Shown: positions 11,574-22,671, counted from the first letter of the stretch. The stretch is 64,000 bases of DNA from Plotosus lineatus (GCA_024760905.1 CM045745.1:9110282-9174281), one strand, 5' to 3'. Numbers and translations: made by a program. The notes: generated by a model from the letters alone, not told the origin.

Positions 11574-11862
11574 ACAGACGCTCCTTGACTTACGTTTTAG
11601 TTTGGCTCCAGATGGTCAAACGCAAGTTGAAAATGAACGCAAGTAGTTACGCGCGCAAGCGAGTCTTTATGCATGTGTATTTATATCTTATGCATTATTT
11701 TTGAATGTTTAATTGTTATTATAAGCATTGAATATGTATTTATTAATATTATATACACATAGACATGTACGTATACATCAGTCGGGGGGGTCGATCGTAC
11801 TTCGCGGAAATTGGCGGTCGTGGTCGTGGTCCCTATTAACTGTGGAAAGGGATCCTTGTCCT
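11574..11862. mobile_element. Chimeric remnant of Tigger-like families B and A
   Basis: 11574-11650 matches the terminus of family B (CAGACGCTCC..GACTTACG, then AACGCAAGT repeats). From about 11655 it switches to family A internal sequence (CTTATGCATTATTTTTGAA, TATATACACATAGACATG), ending near 11862 with GAAAGGGATCC. No complete TIR pair remains. Confidence 0.7.
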
Positions 11863-11898
11863 TAGAAGCTATAAAATGCTACTGACTAATACATATCA

Positions 11899-12470
11899 GT
11901 GATATTGTCGATCATTGGGACTCCTTTAGACCCTATTGATTACTTTTATGAATCTCGTGTACTAAATTTAGCATCCAAAATTATTAACGACGAAACTCAT
12001 GTTCTTCATTCTGAATATATCCTTCTTCCTTCCGGCCGCAGATATCAATTACCCAAACTTAAATCAAAGAGAGCCCGTACATCCTATATACCAACTAGCA
12101 TTTTCCTTTTAAATAAGTAGCCTCCACCTTTAGTCTCTTGTATATTGTTACATTTTGTACCACTGTTTTTATCTGTTGCGTTATCTAATTTAAAAACTCA
12201 GTTTTATGTCTTAAGTCGTTACATGTCCGTTTAACATACAGTATTCTTTAAAGTATTTTTAAATTTTATTTTTGAAATTTTAGTGCTAGTTTCTTACATT
12301 GCACCTTAAGATATTTAATATTTAATATTTAATGTTATATATGTATTATGTCTTCATGTTGTAATATGTTATGTATGTATGTTTATGGAGCCTGTGTACG
12401 TGCAAGACAAATTCCCTCCTCGGGCAATAAAGTATTGTCATTGTCATTGTCATTGTCAATAAAGGTGTAA
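11899..12470 (+). mobile_element. LINE 3' end with ATTGTC tail repeats
   Basis: Frame 11899-12120 ends in ILLPSGRRYQLPKLKSKRA and SYIPTSIFLLNK, the typical C-terminus of fish LINE ORF2 proteins. About 300 bp of AT-rich 3'UTR follow, then CCTCGGGCAATAAAGTATTG and four tandem TTGTCA units. It is 5'-truncated. The clade is uncertain; the endonuclease piece at 38015 may be of a related family. Confidence 0.8.
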
Positions 12471-12474
12471 GTGT

Positions 12475-13500
12475 AGTGTGAAATGCGGGCCAATTTAGAA
12501 TTTAGATGAATATACCAAATTACATAGGGGTAGAATTTCGAAAAAAATAAGCTATTGACCAGCAGGACCGGTGAAATTATAAATCTCCTAGCCCTTTATA
12601 TTTACTGGTCAGCAACACTATGTCTTATTTGCTGTTGTATTTATCAGGTCATCAGCAGGATGACTTGCGAGCTGATCTCACTTATCCTACAGACTTTTCT
12701 ACTTGCTACGAGCCAACCAACCAGTGTTCATTTCAACCGCTGGTTACGTATTTTTGTCTTAAAGCGAATACTAGTGTACAAGCCGTTTACCTTAGCTTTA
12801 GTGTTTTCACCTCTAGCTGCTTATTTCTTCTTATTTGTTTCATTCAGGAACATTACATGAGCATTATAGACAGCAGATGGGAATGCACTGTGGATGAGAC
12901 ATCATTCAGATATTTAATGTACTCTGTACAAGGCAAGGTGGATGTTGCTGAATAGTATCCAATTCAGTGAGATTCCCCAAGCCTGGGGTGCAGAACTGTT
13001 CCTTAATTCAGAAGATAATAGATTCACCTATGTTGGTTTGATTTTGATTTGATTTTACTATACTGTATTAATCCCGCAAGCGAAATTATTACCTCGACAT
13101 GAACACACACTCTGACCATGCAATTGGTACTTGGGCCTTCAGTGGGACTTAACGGACTTAGTCCACCTCTTAATAACCCCACTGTCATGTTGCAATTATA
13201 GAAACCATCAAAAATATACAAAAACACAATATAACAAGTCATAGCATTGCAGAGAAAGAGAGGCATTTCATGCATTTCTGCTAGTAACTCTGAGCATTAC
13301 ATCATTTTCACCGGCGTTTACTGGTGGAAGCTGTCAGTAAATTGCCATTCAGCCAAAAGTATAAAAGGATAAACCTTACACTACTTCCCTGACCTCTCAA
13401 ATCCACAGTCAAAATGGATTTTTAAGAATATCCGACACCAAGTTAATTTCTCCTCCTCCTCCATCACCCATTCTGAGTGTAAAAAATTCTAACTTAAATA
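12475..13500. other. msantd1: Intron sequence, mostly unassigned
   Basis: Around 13030-13150, TTTGATTTTGATTTGATTTT and a nearby Pro/Leu-coding stretch look like an antisense LINE 3' tail. The rest is AT-rich DNA in which I recognise nothing. The frames at 12555-12955 show no family features. Confidence 0.4.
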
Positions 13501-13502
13501 TA

Positions 13503-13572
13503 CAGTGGTACCTCAATTTACGAAATTAATCCATTCCGGACCGGATTAATTTCGTAAATTGAGGTACCACTG
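13503..13572. mobile_element. 70-bp TIR-only palindromic Tigger-like mini-element
   Basis: Arms 13503-13532 and 13543-13572 are perfect 30-bp inverted repeats starting CAGTGGTACCTC, with a 10-bp spacer. TA dinucleotides flank both ends (13501-13502, 13573-13574), as expected of a TA target duplication. The arms match the ends of the elements at 53123-54012 and 60795-61808. Confidence 0.93.
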
Positions 13573-13574
13573 TA

Positions 13575-14182
13575 TCATGTTCACTGTAGACTATTCAGCT
13601 AGTTTTGCTCTGGCCAACCAATCAGACGACAGAAAAATGTTGACAGTATAGCAAGCCTGCTAGCTGGCCATGTGAGGCAAATCTGAAGTCTGATTGGTTA
13701 AAGAAAGAGCTACATGCTAGTATAGTTTAAGCGACATCAGCCAGCATAGCACACAGAAGCTGAAATCTGACAAACCAGACAAAAAAAATCTAGTAACCAC
13801 ATATACATACTGAATGCACTGCAGCCAAGAGACATGCTACAAAATGAAGAGAACAGACTGCTGGGAAATATTAATACAATTTACTGGAATAAGTAAGATA
13901 ATTTAAGTTGTAAATATAGGTCAGTGCTTCTGATAGTGTTTAGGCCTGCAGAGAAGGCCTCAGAAGTGATGACAGGTGTGGATATTGGACAGAGATGGCC
14001 TCAAGTGGCTAAGGTGAAGACTCTGCATAGGTCATGCAATGTCTTCCCCACCTTGGCAGACCATGTCTTATAAACTTTTTATATCTTATAAAGCTTTGTG
14101 AACAGAGGTATTGTCATCCTGTAATAAAGTTTATACTTCTTAGCTCCACTGAAGTTCATCTTGAGGTTTATTCGTTCATTTT
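13575..14182. other. msantd1: Intron sequence, nothing recognised
   Basis: No ORF, RNA gene or repeat family could be assigned in this stretch. Confidence 0.5.
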
Positions 14183-14493
14183 CAAAACAGATTAATCCTA
14201 ATTAGGGTTGTGAAGAGGCTGACGCCCATCTTAGCCAACTCTCAACAGAGTACGCCCTAGACAGTTTGCCAGGCCATCGCAGGGCAGAAACACGCAGACG
14301 GCTATACAGCCTACTCTTTATGAAAGTCAGTTCTTTTAAAATCCTCTCACTGCAGATACTTGAGAGACATGACCGGCCTTTTATAACCCAGCTATGTGCA
14401 CTGGTTGGCCAGTAATGACAAACCGTTGATCATGGGGCTTGAACCCCAGACAATGGAATCAGTAATCCATCACTGAACCGCAACTGCCCCTAT
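14183..14493 (-). mobile_element. tRNA-headed SINE type 1 (L2-like tail), antisense
   Basis: Reading the minus strand: head, GGCCGGTCATGTCTCTC-like body, then a tail ending in the reverse complement of 'agattaatcctaattagg'. It is diverged but its order is complete. Confidence 0.75.
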
Positions 14494-14499
14494 ATGAAG

Positions 14500-15480
14500 A
14501 ATAATATAAGAACAACAACAATAACAATTATAATAATAAAATTCAAATTAAATCAAAATAATATTACATCATTTACAAAACAAAATACCGATTACACCAA
14601 ATATCAAAATGTCTGAGACATTAAAAACATTAAACTCAAAGACGTTCCACATTATTTTCTTCATCTTTGGTTTGGAGAAGGAATGAAGGAATGCAATAAG
14701 AATGCTTAAGTACATCTCACAGATACTTATGAATATTAATATATAGACAGTACATAATACAAACTTGAATGGGGAATGGTATAGATATTATGAAGGGCAG
14801 GCATCCACATATTTTTGCCAGTACGTATTGCGTAACTAAGTGAATATATGAATCTTTATGGCTGAACTTGTAAAGTATAGTATTGAGAAATAATGCTCAA
14901 AAGGGGAGAATGTATGTTTTTCTGCTGTGACAACATTCATTCATTCATTTTCTGAACCATTTAATCCTAATTAGGGTCGCAGGGAGTCTGGTGCCAATCT
15001 CAGCTGGTGGTAACAAATTAGTCTGCAGATCTATAATTTAAATATGTGGACACTGGCTGAAAGTGGAGCTCCAAAAAACCCCAGAACTTTTCCTGATACA
15101 AGGTTTCAATGGGATTTTTCATTTGAATGACATCATCGATGACATAATATCACATGACCATCATGTTATGATGGCCCCCTCACCAAAGTTTCGATGCTGT
15201 CTGACAGTGTTACGCTATTGACATAAAATTTCTTTAACAGAAACTCCAGTGTAGCGAGAGGCCATTCTACTGGATAGGTTTATGTCGGTAACCACATTAT
15301 ATGAGCAAGAAACATCTTGAGCTTCTTCAGTGCGATTGGGATAAAAGACTTTCTATTCAAATGAGTAATGCATTGCTCTAATAGTTAGTTAGTTGGCACT
15401 AATAGTTTATTTTAATTAATTCTTTTTTTTTTGAACCACTTCGGTCACTTTGGTACACCCTCAACAGCTCATCAAGCCAT
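14500..15480. other. msantd1: Intron sequence with one L2-like tail fragment
   Basis: 14935-15010 is an antisense L2-like tail (ATTCATTTTCTGAACCATTT, GGGTCGCAGGGAG). The remainder is AT-rich and unassigned. Confidence 0.5.
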
Positions 15481-15482
15481 CG

Positions 15483-15529
<47 letters not shown>

Positions 15530-15542
15530 CCATCATCATCAT
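15483..15542. repeat. (ATC)n microsatellite at LINE 3' end
   Basis: About 20 units of ATC with a single CACCAT interruption. It abuts the 3' end of the LINE B fragment at 15543. Confidence 0.93.
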
Positions 15543-16004
15543 CTTATTCTGCTTGATCCAGGGTCGGGTTTAAGCAATGTGGTCCAAATGTCCCTCTCCC
15601 CAGCCATTTCCTTCAGCTCTTCCAGTGGACACCGAGGCTTTCCCAGACCAGCCAAGAGACGTAGTCCCCCCAGCATGTTCTAGGTCCATCGTGGTGATGA
15701 GGAAGCTGAACCAAAAGGCAAAACTCACAAAAAAAGCTTTGTGTAGTGACCGAAAGAACAAGATCGCCAATACAAGCAGCTAAACTGAGCTTCTTTCGCA
15801 GGATGGCAGGGCTTTCCCATGGAGATAGATTGAGAAGCTCAGTCTGGGAGGAGCTTCGAGCAGAACTGCTGCTCACCCACAATGAGAGGAACCAGTTGAG
15901 GTGGCGTAGGCATCTGATTCAAATGCCTCGCAAATGGCTCCCTGGATTGATGTTTGGGGCAGGTCCAACCAAGACAAGACCCCGGGGTCAACCCAGAACA
16001 TGCT
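15543..16004. mobile_element. LINE B 3' fragment with 5' inversion
   Basis: 15543-15688 is LINE B 3' sequence on the minus strand. 15689-16004 is the adjacent upstream LINE segment on the plus strand (KLNQKAKLTKKAL, TERTRS, AELLLTHNERNQLRWRR). Both segments meet at the same LINE coordinate, the word AGAACATGCT, which is the geometry left by twin priming. Confidence 0.85.
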
Positions 16005-16089
16005 ATATACAATCTTCTTCTTTATGTTGCTAAAATAGTATGTAGTTGTAGAGATAGCTCACACTTCATTCATTCATTCATTCATATGA

Positions 16090-16266
16090 CATAGGGGCAA
16101 TTTAGAACTGCCAATTTAGCCTAACATGCATGTCTTTTGACTGCGAGAGGAAACTGGTGTAACCAGAAGAAACCAATACAAACACACAACTCAAGACTCA
16201 ACCCCAGGACCTTCTTGCTGTGAGGTGAACGTGGGAGGTAGATGGTCAACCACTATGCCACCATGC
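16090..16266 (-). mobile_element. SINE type 3, antisense
   Basis: Plus-strand words GGGGCAATTTAGAACTGCCA, CATGTCTTTTGACTG, GACTCAACCCCAGGACCTTC and CAACCACTATGCCACCATGC are the reverse complement of the family. Confidence 0.75.
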
Positions 16267-16344
16267 TGCGTCTAGCTCACACTTATAACTTTAAATTCTT
16301 TTATTGAAACGTGCACCTTGATGTGATGTAAGTGTTGTAATTAC

Positions 16345-16626
16345 CTGGACTCGAAGGAACTCACAGACACCTCTGTCCCCTCCTCATCCTCCTCTTTGAC
16401 CTCTCTTTCCTCTGAGGATTCCGTATACTCAGGTAGAAAGCCTATGACTGGTGTCCCAGCCTGGGTTACAGAAGGTTCTGGTTGTGAAGTTGACGCTCCG
16501 GTAATTTGAGGATCCAGAGGGCTCATATGGGTCTGCTCGGGTATCTTGGACAAAATCCTCTCAATGGATTTGAAATATGGCCAGTCAGGTGTGCCACCAC
16601 TACCACTGGTTGTGTGCTTTAACTTC
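16345..16626 (-). CDS. msantd1: msantd1 exon 2 (central linker and acidic region)
   Basis: The acceptor CATTAACAG lies at 16627-16635 and the donor is AG|GTAATT at 16344-16345. The 282-bp exon supplies one base to finish Arg83, then 93 codons (84-176) and two bases of Arg177. It starts KLKHTTSG. PDWPYF at 96-101 is the conserved block closing the SANT-like region. A Ser/Thr/Pro/Gln-rich linker follows, then an acidic stretch (EEREVKEEDEEGTE). All phases fit exons 1 and 3. Confidence 0.92.
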
Positions 16627-16739
16627 CTGTTAATGAGAGTGTATGTGGCGTAGTGAATCTTGTGACACTGAACTGTATAAGGATTATTTTTCAAGAACAT
16701 ATGTACAAAACCACTCACTTGTCAAACCACTTGATAACA

Positions 16740-17064
16740 CTAGGGTTGCAGGGAGGCTGGAGCCCATCTCAGCCAACACTGGGCACAGGCAGGGAATAAT
16801 CTGAACAGTTCGGCAGACTATTGTTGGGCCAACACACACAACCATTCACACTCACATTTACACCTAGGGGCAATTAGGAACAGCTAATTAAGCTAATGTG
16901 CAAGCCTTTTGACTGTGGGAGGAAACCAGACTGCACAGACGAAACCTATGTAATCATATGGAGAACATGCACAATCCACACAGAGACGCCTGAGTCCAGG
17001 ACTCGAACCCAGGTCTTATTTGCTGTGAGGTGGATGTGCTAACCACCACTACACCACTGTGTAT
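16740..17064 (-). mobile_element. SINE type 3 head joined to the L2-like tail, antisense
   Basis: On the plus strand, the L2-like tail block (GGGTTGCAGGGAGGCTGGAG) comes first. The type 3 body follows (GGGGCAATTAGGAACAGC, CTTTTGACTGTGGGAGGAAA), then the head (GACTCGAACCCAGGTC, GCTAACCACCACTACACC). It is a full-length diverged copy. Confidence 0.75.
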
Positions 17065-17489
17065 AAAGTATAAACATCAGAAACAGTAAGGTTTACGGTT
17101 GTTTATCTTTGCCTTAGGCGTGAGACATTAGTAAGCTTCTCTCTAGCATTTTATATACATTAGCTGTAAACAGAATACTGGGATCCCTCGCTACTTCGTG
17201 CTTCACTTCATGCAGCTTCGAGGTTTTTTTTTTTTTAATATTCATCGAATTAAAAAATAAGGAAATTAAGGAAGAATAGGGGGAAAAGTTAAGGAAAATG
17301 CCAAAAAAAAAACAAGGCCAATTATGAAAAAAACCAACAACCCCAAACAAACAAAACAAAAAACAACCCAAAACCTCCCATCAAAACTACTTACATTTAT
17401 CGCATCTGCGCATCTGTATGTGTGTGTATTAATATTTTATTTACATCTTGTGCGTTATTTTTAATGATTAATTGTTATTATAAGTATTT

Positions 17490-17801
17490 ATTTATTCAGT
17501 TTTCTTTTAGCAGGGTAGCCATTTCAGCTCACTCAGAACTGCTCTGCCAAGGGGCCCTGCATCACATGCAATTTTTTGCCATTGTCTTCTGCACGATGCA
17601 AACCTACGGGCAATTTAGAACTGCCAATTAACCTACTGTGCATGTCTTTGGACTGCAGGAGGAAACCGGAGCACCCGGAGGAAACCCACACAAGCACAAG
17701 GAGAACATGCAAACTCCACACAGAAACACCCAAGCCGGGAATCGAACCCAGGCCTTCTTGCTGTGAGGCAGACGTGCTAACCACTACGCCATCATGCCGC
17801 C
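17490..17801 (-). mobile_element. SINE type 3 nested in the family A element
   Basis: On the plus strand: CAATTTAGAACTGCCAATTA, GCACCCGGAGGAAACC, AATCGAACCCAGGCCTTC and GCTAACCACTACGCC. TATTTAT occurs on both sides and interrupts the family A text 'ttataagcatttatagc', so it is probably the target duplication. The left (3') boundary is approximate. Confidence 0.8.
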
Positions 17802-17833
17802 TATTTATAGCATTGACTATGTATTTATTGATA

Positions 17834-18039
17834 CAGATGCTCCCCAACTTACGTTCATCCGTTTTACGTTTTTTTTTTTATTATTATTATTTTACGTGTT
17901 TTTTTTTTCCCAAAAAAAGAGTCAAATTTTGAGTTTAGACATACCTACGTAGTACACTGACGTAATGACGTAATGACGCTGCGTCCATTGTTTACAAACA
18001 ATGAACAGACTGAATGTGCCCCTCCTTCTTCCCAATTCA

Positions 18040-18093
<54 letters not shown>

Positions 18094-18768
18094 TTATATA
18101 GTGTGTTACCCTTGTGTTAAGACGTCATCGCTGTGATCTTTGTGTTTACACTGTTTTGCGGACTTTTGTAACCCTAAGCAAATATGGTTGGTCAGAAGTG
18201 TAAGCCTGCTAGCATGGGTGCAAGTCTTATACACAGAGATGAATTAACTATCTGCTCGGATCGGCGCGATCTACCATGCATACTCAGTTAAGCAAAGAGA
18301 GTTATAAAATGAATGAAAACCCGAATCCAGAAAAGAAAGAACTCTGCTGGTGATTCACATCAGTGTAGGCTGAGTTCTAAACGAGTTCAACGGCGCCCCT
18401 GCTCACTTACAGTCCGTATAACCCACAGCAAGTGCACTATTTTCGGTATTGAGCGCTTCACATATTGTAAGTGTTGATTGGCTGTTTTAAGCTTCATGGA
18501 AAGTGACTCGGTATAAATAAGTGACTTATTTGAAATTAATGTTGATATTATTTGATATATTTGAAATTATTTTGCAATGTTATGTTTATAATAATTGATT
18601 TAGGGAGGTTTTATGAGATACGGTAATGGCATTTATGGGTGTATAGTGCAGTATGAGCGTCATACGTCACACGTCATACGTCATACGTCACTGTAACAAC
18701 TTACGTTCACTTTCAACTTACGTTCGGCCGTCCGGTACCAATTAAAAACGTAATTCGGGAAGCGTCTG
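17834..18768 (+). mobile_element. Tigger-like family B element, complete, nested
   Basis: TIRs CAGATGCTCCCCAACTTACG and its inverted partner ending AGCGTCTG are flanked by TA on both sides (17832-17833, 18769-18770). The outer family A text 'ttgatattatata' is split exactly at that TA. Inside are a (TA)n tract and a short ORF start, MVGQKCKP-like, shared with the copy at 37545; no full transposase is present. Confidence 0.88.
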
Positions 18769-18984
18769 TATTATATACACATATACATGAATGTATCCGT
18801 CTGTCAGAGGTGGTTGGGGGGTAATCCTACTTCGCGGATTTCGATGGTCGCGTGGGGATCTCGGTCCCAATTAACCGCAGAAAGTGAGGGATCCCTGCAT
18901 GAGCATATAAAATGTTTTTTGAGAATTCTGAAAATAGTGTAACACAGAATTGTTTTGCTGCAGTGCAAAAAAAATGGTCAGCTG

Positions 18985-19238
18985 ACACTGGGCTAAGGTA
19001 CACCCTGAACAGCTTTCCATTCCAGGGCCAAAAACCATTCCTACTCACATCCACATCTAGGGGCAATTTGGAACAGCCTAGTAGCCTACTGTGCATGTTC
19101 TTGGACTGTGAGAAACCAGAGTCCCCAGATAAATCCATATGAGTGTGGGAACAACATGCAAACTCAACACAGAAACGCCCTTGCTGAGCCTGGGACTCGA
19201 ACCCAGGACCTTCTTGTTGCGAGGCTAAAAGCCACACC
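18985..19238 (-). mobile_element. SINE type 3 with partial L2-like tail, antisense
   Basis: Words include GCTAAGGTACACCCTGAACA, GGGGCAATTTGGAACAGCC, TGCATGTTCTTGGACTG and GGACTCGAACCCAGGACC. It is old and diverged. Confidence 0.7.
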
Positions 19239-19439
19239 AGGAATAGAGATTTTTGTCTAGAATGTCTTGAATTTTAGCGAACAAAAAAACGAAGTTTAGT
19301 GTAGGATATATTTCCGATTGTCCTTCAGGCAGTGAAGCTGCGCTGTAGCTTTAGGTATCCTGTGTGAATCAAATCAAAGTGAGTTAAAGTGAACTTAAAA
19401 TGGTAAGACGTGTATAAATGATTTAAAATGTTACCCTTA

Positions 19440-19892
<453 letters not shown>

Positions 19893-19945
19893 CTAACTCA
19901 GTTAAGAGGCATCAGAATGGGGCCTGGAGGGTTGGAGCAATCAGC

Positions 19946-19961
19946 TTTAAAAGCTTTTAAA
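19946..19961. promoter_or_regulatory. 16-bp perfect palindrome, copy 1
   Basis: TTTAAAAGCTTTTAAA, about 250 bp upstream of the msantd1 ATG on its strand. The same core recurs at 20272-20286. No binding factor is assigned. Confidence 0.5.
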
Positions 19962-19988
19962 GAGGGAAGTTCGTCACTGTGAGGTCAA

Positions 19989-20002
19989 GTTGCCCTGGCA
20001 AC
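19989..20002. promoter_or_regulatory. RFX X-box, perfect half-sites
   Basis: GTTGCCCTGGCAAC is a perfect inverted repeat of GTTGCC with a 2-bp spacer, the canonical site of RFX transcription factors. It lies about 295 bp upstream of the msantd1 start. That it acts on msantd1 is inferred from position. Confidence 0.65.
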
Positions 20003-20055
20003 AGCCTGCCCAAGCTCTTCCCCCTCGCTCTCTACCTCCGCCCGTCTTCCCCTAT

Positions 20056-20119
20056 CTTAGATTCTCTCTCTCTCTCTCTCTCTCTCTCGCTCGCTCACTC
20101 ACTCACTCACTCACTCTCG
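20056..20119. repeat. (TC)n followed by (ACTC)n
   Basis: A TC run of about 33 bp passes into ACTC/CTCG units. It lies in the same pyrimidine-rich upstream region of msantd1. Confidence 0.85.
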
Positions 20120-20210
20120 CTCCTGTAACAAAAAGCTTTTAGCTGAAAGCCAGTGAAGTGGCAACTCTGCATGTGAAATATGACACAACCATGGAGGCAT
20201 AAGATGGGCT

Positions 20211-20224
20211 GTTGCCATGACAAC
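20211..20224. promoter_or_regulatory. RFX X-box, one mismatch
   Basis: GTTGCCATGACAAC has a perfect left half-site and one change in the right half-site, within the usual X-box range. It is 222 bp from the perfect site at 19989. Confidence 0.55.
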
Positions 20225-20271
20225 AAGGCCTGCTGTGGGCTGTGCTTTGTGCAGTCCCAAACCATAATGTG

Positions 20272-20286
20272 TTTAAAAGCTTTTAA
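20272..20286. promoter_or_regulatory. TTTAAAAGCTTTTAA palindrome, copy 2
   Basis: Shares a 15-bp core with the palindrome at 19946. It lies beyond the second X-box, so the two motif pairs are interleaved over about 340 bp. Confidence 0.45.
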
Positions 20287-20289
20287 TGG

Positions 20290-21370
20290 CAGTTAGAGAT
20301 GAATCTTGGCTGCTTTACGTTCAAAATGCACTTAGAATGCACACGCTGCAGCCGTGCTAAAAAGCAAAAGCATGTCAGGAGAAATACTTAGAGAGTGATA
20401 CAAAGAGATAAATACAAGTTTACGTTTCTTGCTGGTTGAATTATTAAGCATATGGTCACAACGATCATTGCCAGAGCATATATAACCCCCACCTCCTGTT
20501 TCCTCTCCGGTCTGCAAATTTGTGGGTTCACGTTCCCTTTTGTACTGTTTCACATTACATTCACTAAGAATCAAAGTGGTGCCTGGACAGAGACAATGAG
20601 GTTCTGAAATCTAACGGCACAGATTGGTGATGTTATTGCGTACTCAGTTAACCACATTATATCCGTGGGTCCATCTGCTGTTCTGCTAATCTATGCCTCA
20701 ATCACTATTGACTGTAAGCTCTGAATTTTTTTTTTTTTTTGGATTTGTGGACGTTTTTTTTTTTTTTTTTTTTTTTTTTTGCAATTCGTAGGCTGGATGG
20801 GTTCTTCCATGTATTAGACATTTCTAAATACTTATGCCATTCAGTAATATTCACTGAACTGAATCATGTGCGACCAGCACACTGGAACCAGGTCTAATTA
20901 CAGAAAGGGGAATAAATATGACGACAGTTACTTTAATATATAACAACCCCAGAGTAATTATATAGAGTAATTAACAGGAAAAGGTATTATCATCGTTATT
21001 ATTGTTGTATATTTGATTCTAGAAGGCTGTATCAGGGTGAGTGCATTTTAAACTACGAATAGAAAGAGCATTTTTCCAGCTCTGAATGTTTATGAACAGT
21101 GCAGCCATCCAAGTCCGAAATACGAAAACTTTGAAAGGAAATCTCCACCCTGAACCACATTAAATGTTTCTATATAAATCCTTTTGAAGAGTTCGGTGAA
21201 TCAAGTGTTACTTCAGACAGGATCTTGATTTCTCCCATAAGACAGGTGTCTCAGCAGTGCTCTTAAATATAATGAATCGTGATCAGGTTTCCTTTTTAGC
21301 TAAAAGAAAACAGTACAGAATAAGTTTATTTCCCTCCCCACCATATTCCACTGATATTACATATCATCAC
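20290..21370. other. Intergenic, nothing recognised apart from poly-T
   Basis: Contains two poly-T runs near 20728-20780. No gene or repeat family is assigned. Confidence 0.5.
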
Positions 21371-21494
21371 TTACTCATTTGCCAAACCAATTACCCCAAT
21401 AGAGTCAAAGGGAGGCTGGAGCCTATCTCAGTTAACACTGAGCAAAGGGGCTACATTCGAATAGCCTGTCAGACCATCCCATGGCACTGAATAT
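21371..21494. repeat. Duplicated block, copy 1
   Basis: Near-identical to 22917-23023 except for a short extra segment (CGAATAGC-like). The core resembles an old antisense L2-like tail (GGGAGGCTGGAGCCTATCTC). Confidence 0.85.
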
Positions 21495-21505
21495 CATATT
21501 ATTGG

Positions 21506-21790
21506 GGCAGTGTTGGCCAGGTGGTAAAAGGTGCTGGACCACTGATCTTAAGGTTGGGGGTTGAAGCCCCGCTCTCCATTGCAGCTAACTGGGTTATCAA
21601 AGGCCGGCCATGTCTCTCACTGTCTATGGTGTGAGGCATGTAAAAGAAACACTGCTGACTTTCGACAAGAGTAGCTGCATAGTTATCAGCTTGTTTCTGG
21701 CCTGTGATGGCCGGTGAGCTGTCCAGGAGGAATTCTGCCCTCGCTAAGAGCGAGCAGATACATGCAACAGCCAGTGATGCCAGAAGCATG
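21506..21790 (+). mobile_element. tRNA-headed SINE type 1, 3'-truncated
   Basis: Head TGGCCAGGTGGTAAAAGGTG, B-box-like GGTTGAAGCC, body GCTAACTGGGTTATCAAAGG and TGTGATGGCCGGTGAGCTGT. The L2-like tail is lost after about 21790. Confidence 0.8.
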
Positions 21791-22112
21791 TCAACACACC
21801 AGTAACCAGTAATATCATATTATTTGATAATCAAACAAAGATACATTGGGCTCAATGTCCCAGAATGCCACACAGCTATACAATACAGTTATGGCAAGGA
21901 CTCGGCACATTGTTATTGTATTGCATTGTGTTATTGTAATAGTTGAAGCTTTAAAACCTGAACGTGTACAAAAGGAAATGTGAAATTAAAGGACAAAAGC
22001 ACTTCTCTAGCACTTTTATTTTTGCATGGATGACAGCTGGTTAATTTCCATTCAAAGCAGTGGGAGAGGTTTTTATATATTAATACAGGTATATCGTATA
22101 CGTATTAATACA

Positions 22113-22671
22113 ACGTAATAAGCGCTTTGCTCCAATAAGCACCCCCCCCACCCCCAATGTTTTTGATCTAATAACTGCCGATGTGTACTGGGAGCAAAAT
22201 CGTAGATCAAACTTACCAATTTCATTGGATCAGTCTCTGTAACAGTAAAATGAGGCGTTCACTGCCTGTAAAAGTGAGTTTACATGGTATTTCAAGGCCT
22301 CCTGCCACTGGGGAATGTCTATAATCTTCATCAGTAACAACACATTTGATTTTACTTCCAGGAAAATGGCTGCCGCCATTGTTGATAATTTGGGACATTT
22401 ACTGGGAGGAAAAAGTAAGTGGTCTTTTAAAAAAAAAAATTATGCTGTTTTCTGTTTATTTTCAGCTTTCATGTAAGTAGTTTGGTTGATACCACAAAAT
22501 AAATAAGACAAATACCAGTAAAACGCTTTTATTGTTCCGTTATTATTCATGTTTTCCACCTCGATAGTATTAAGTACTTACCGTTGTACTCCGCTGATCC
22601 TCATTTTAATAAGCGCCCACCTACTTCAATTTTTTTAAAAGCACCCAGGGCGCTTCTTATGTCGAATATGA

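Larger units (their letters stand above)
7801..16344 (-). other. msantd1: msantd1 intron 2 (8.5 kb), repeat-rich
   Basis: Bounded by a GTAATT donor at 16344 and a TTTTCAG acceptor at 7801. It contains a near-full-length LINE A, a second LINE A 3' end, Tigger-like fragments, a LINE 3' end, a 70-bp palindromic TIR element, a SINE and a 5'-inverted LINE B. I see no nested gene. Confidence 0.9.
17178..18897 (+). mobile_element. Tigger-like family A element, expanded by two nested insertions
   Basis: It starts CTGGGATCCCTCGCTACTTC and ends GTGAGGGATCCCTG, with a TA at the left flank. Removing the insertions at 17490-17801 and 17834-18768 leaves a sequence that aligns with the uninterrupted family A copy at 38525-38961. 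There is no coding capacity. Confidence 0.85.
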
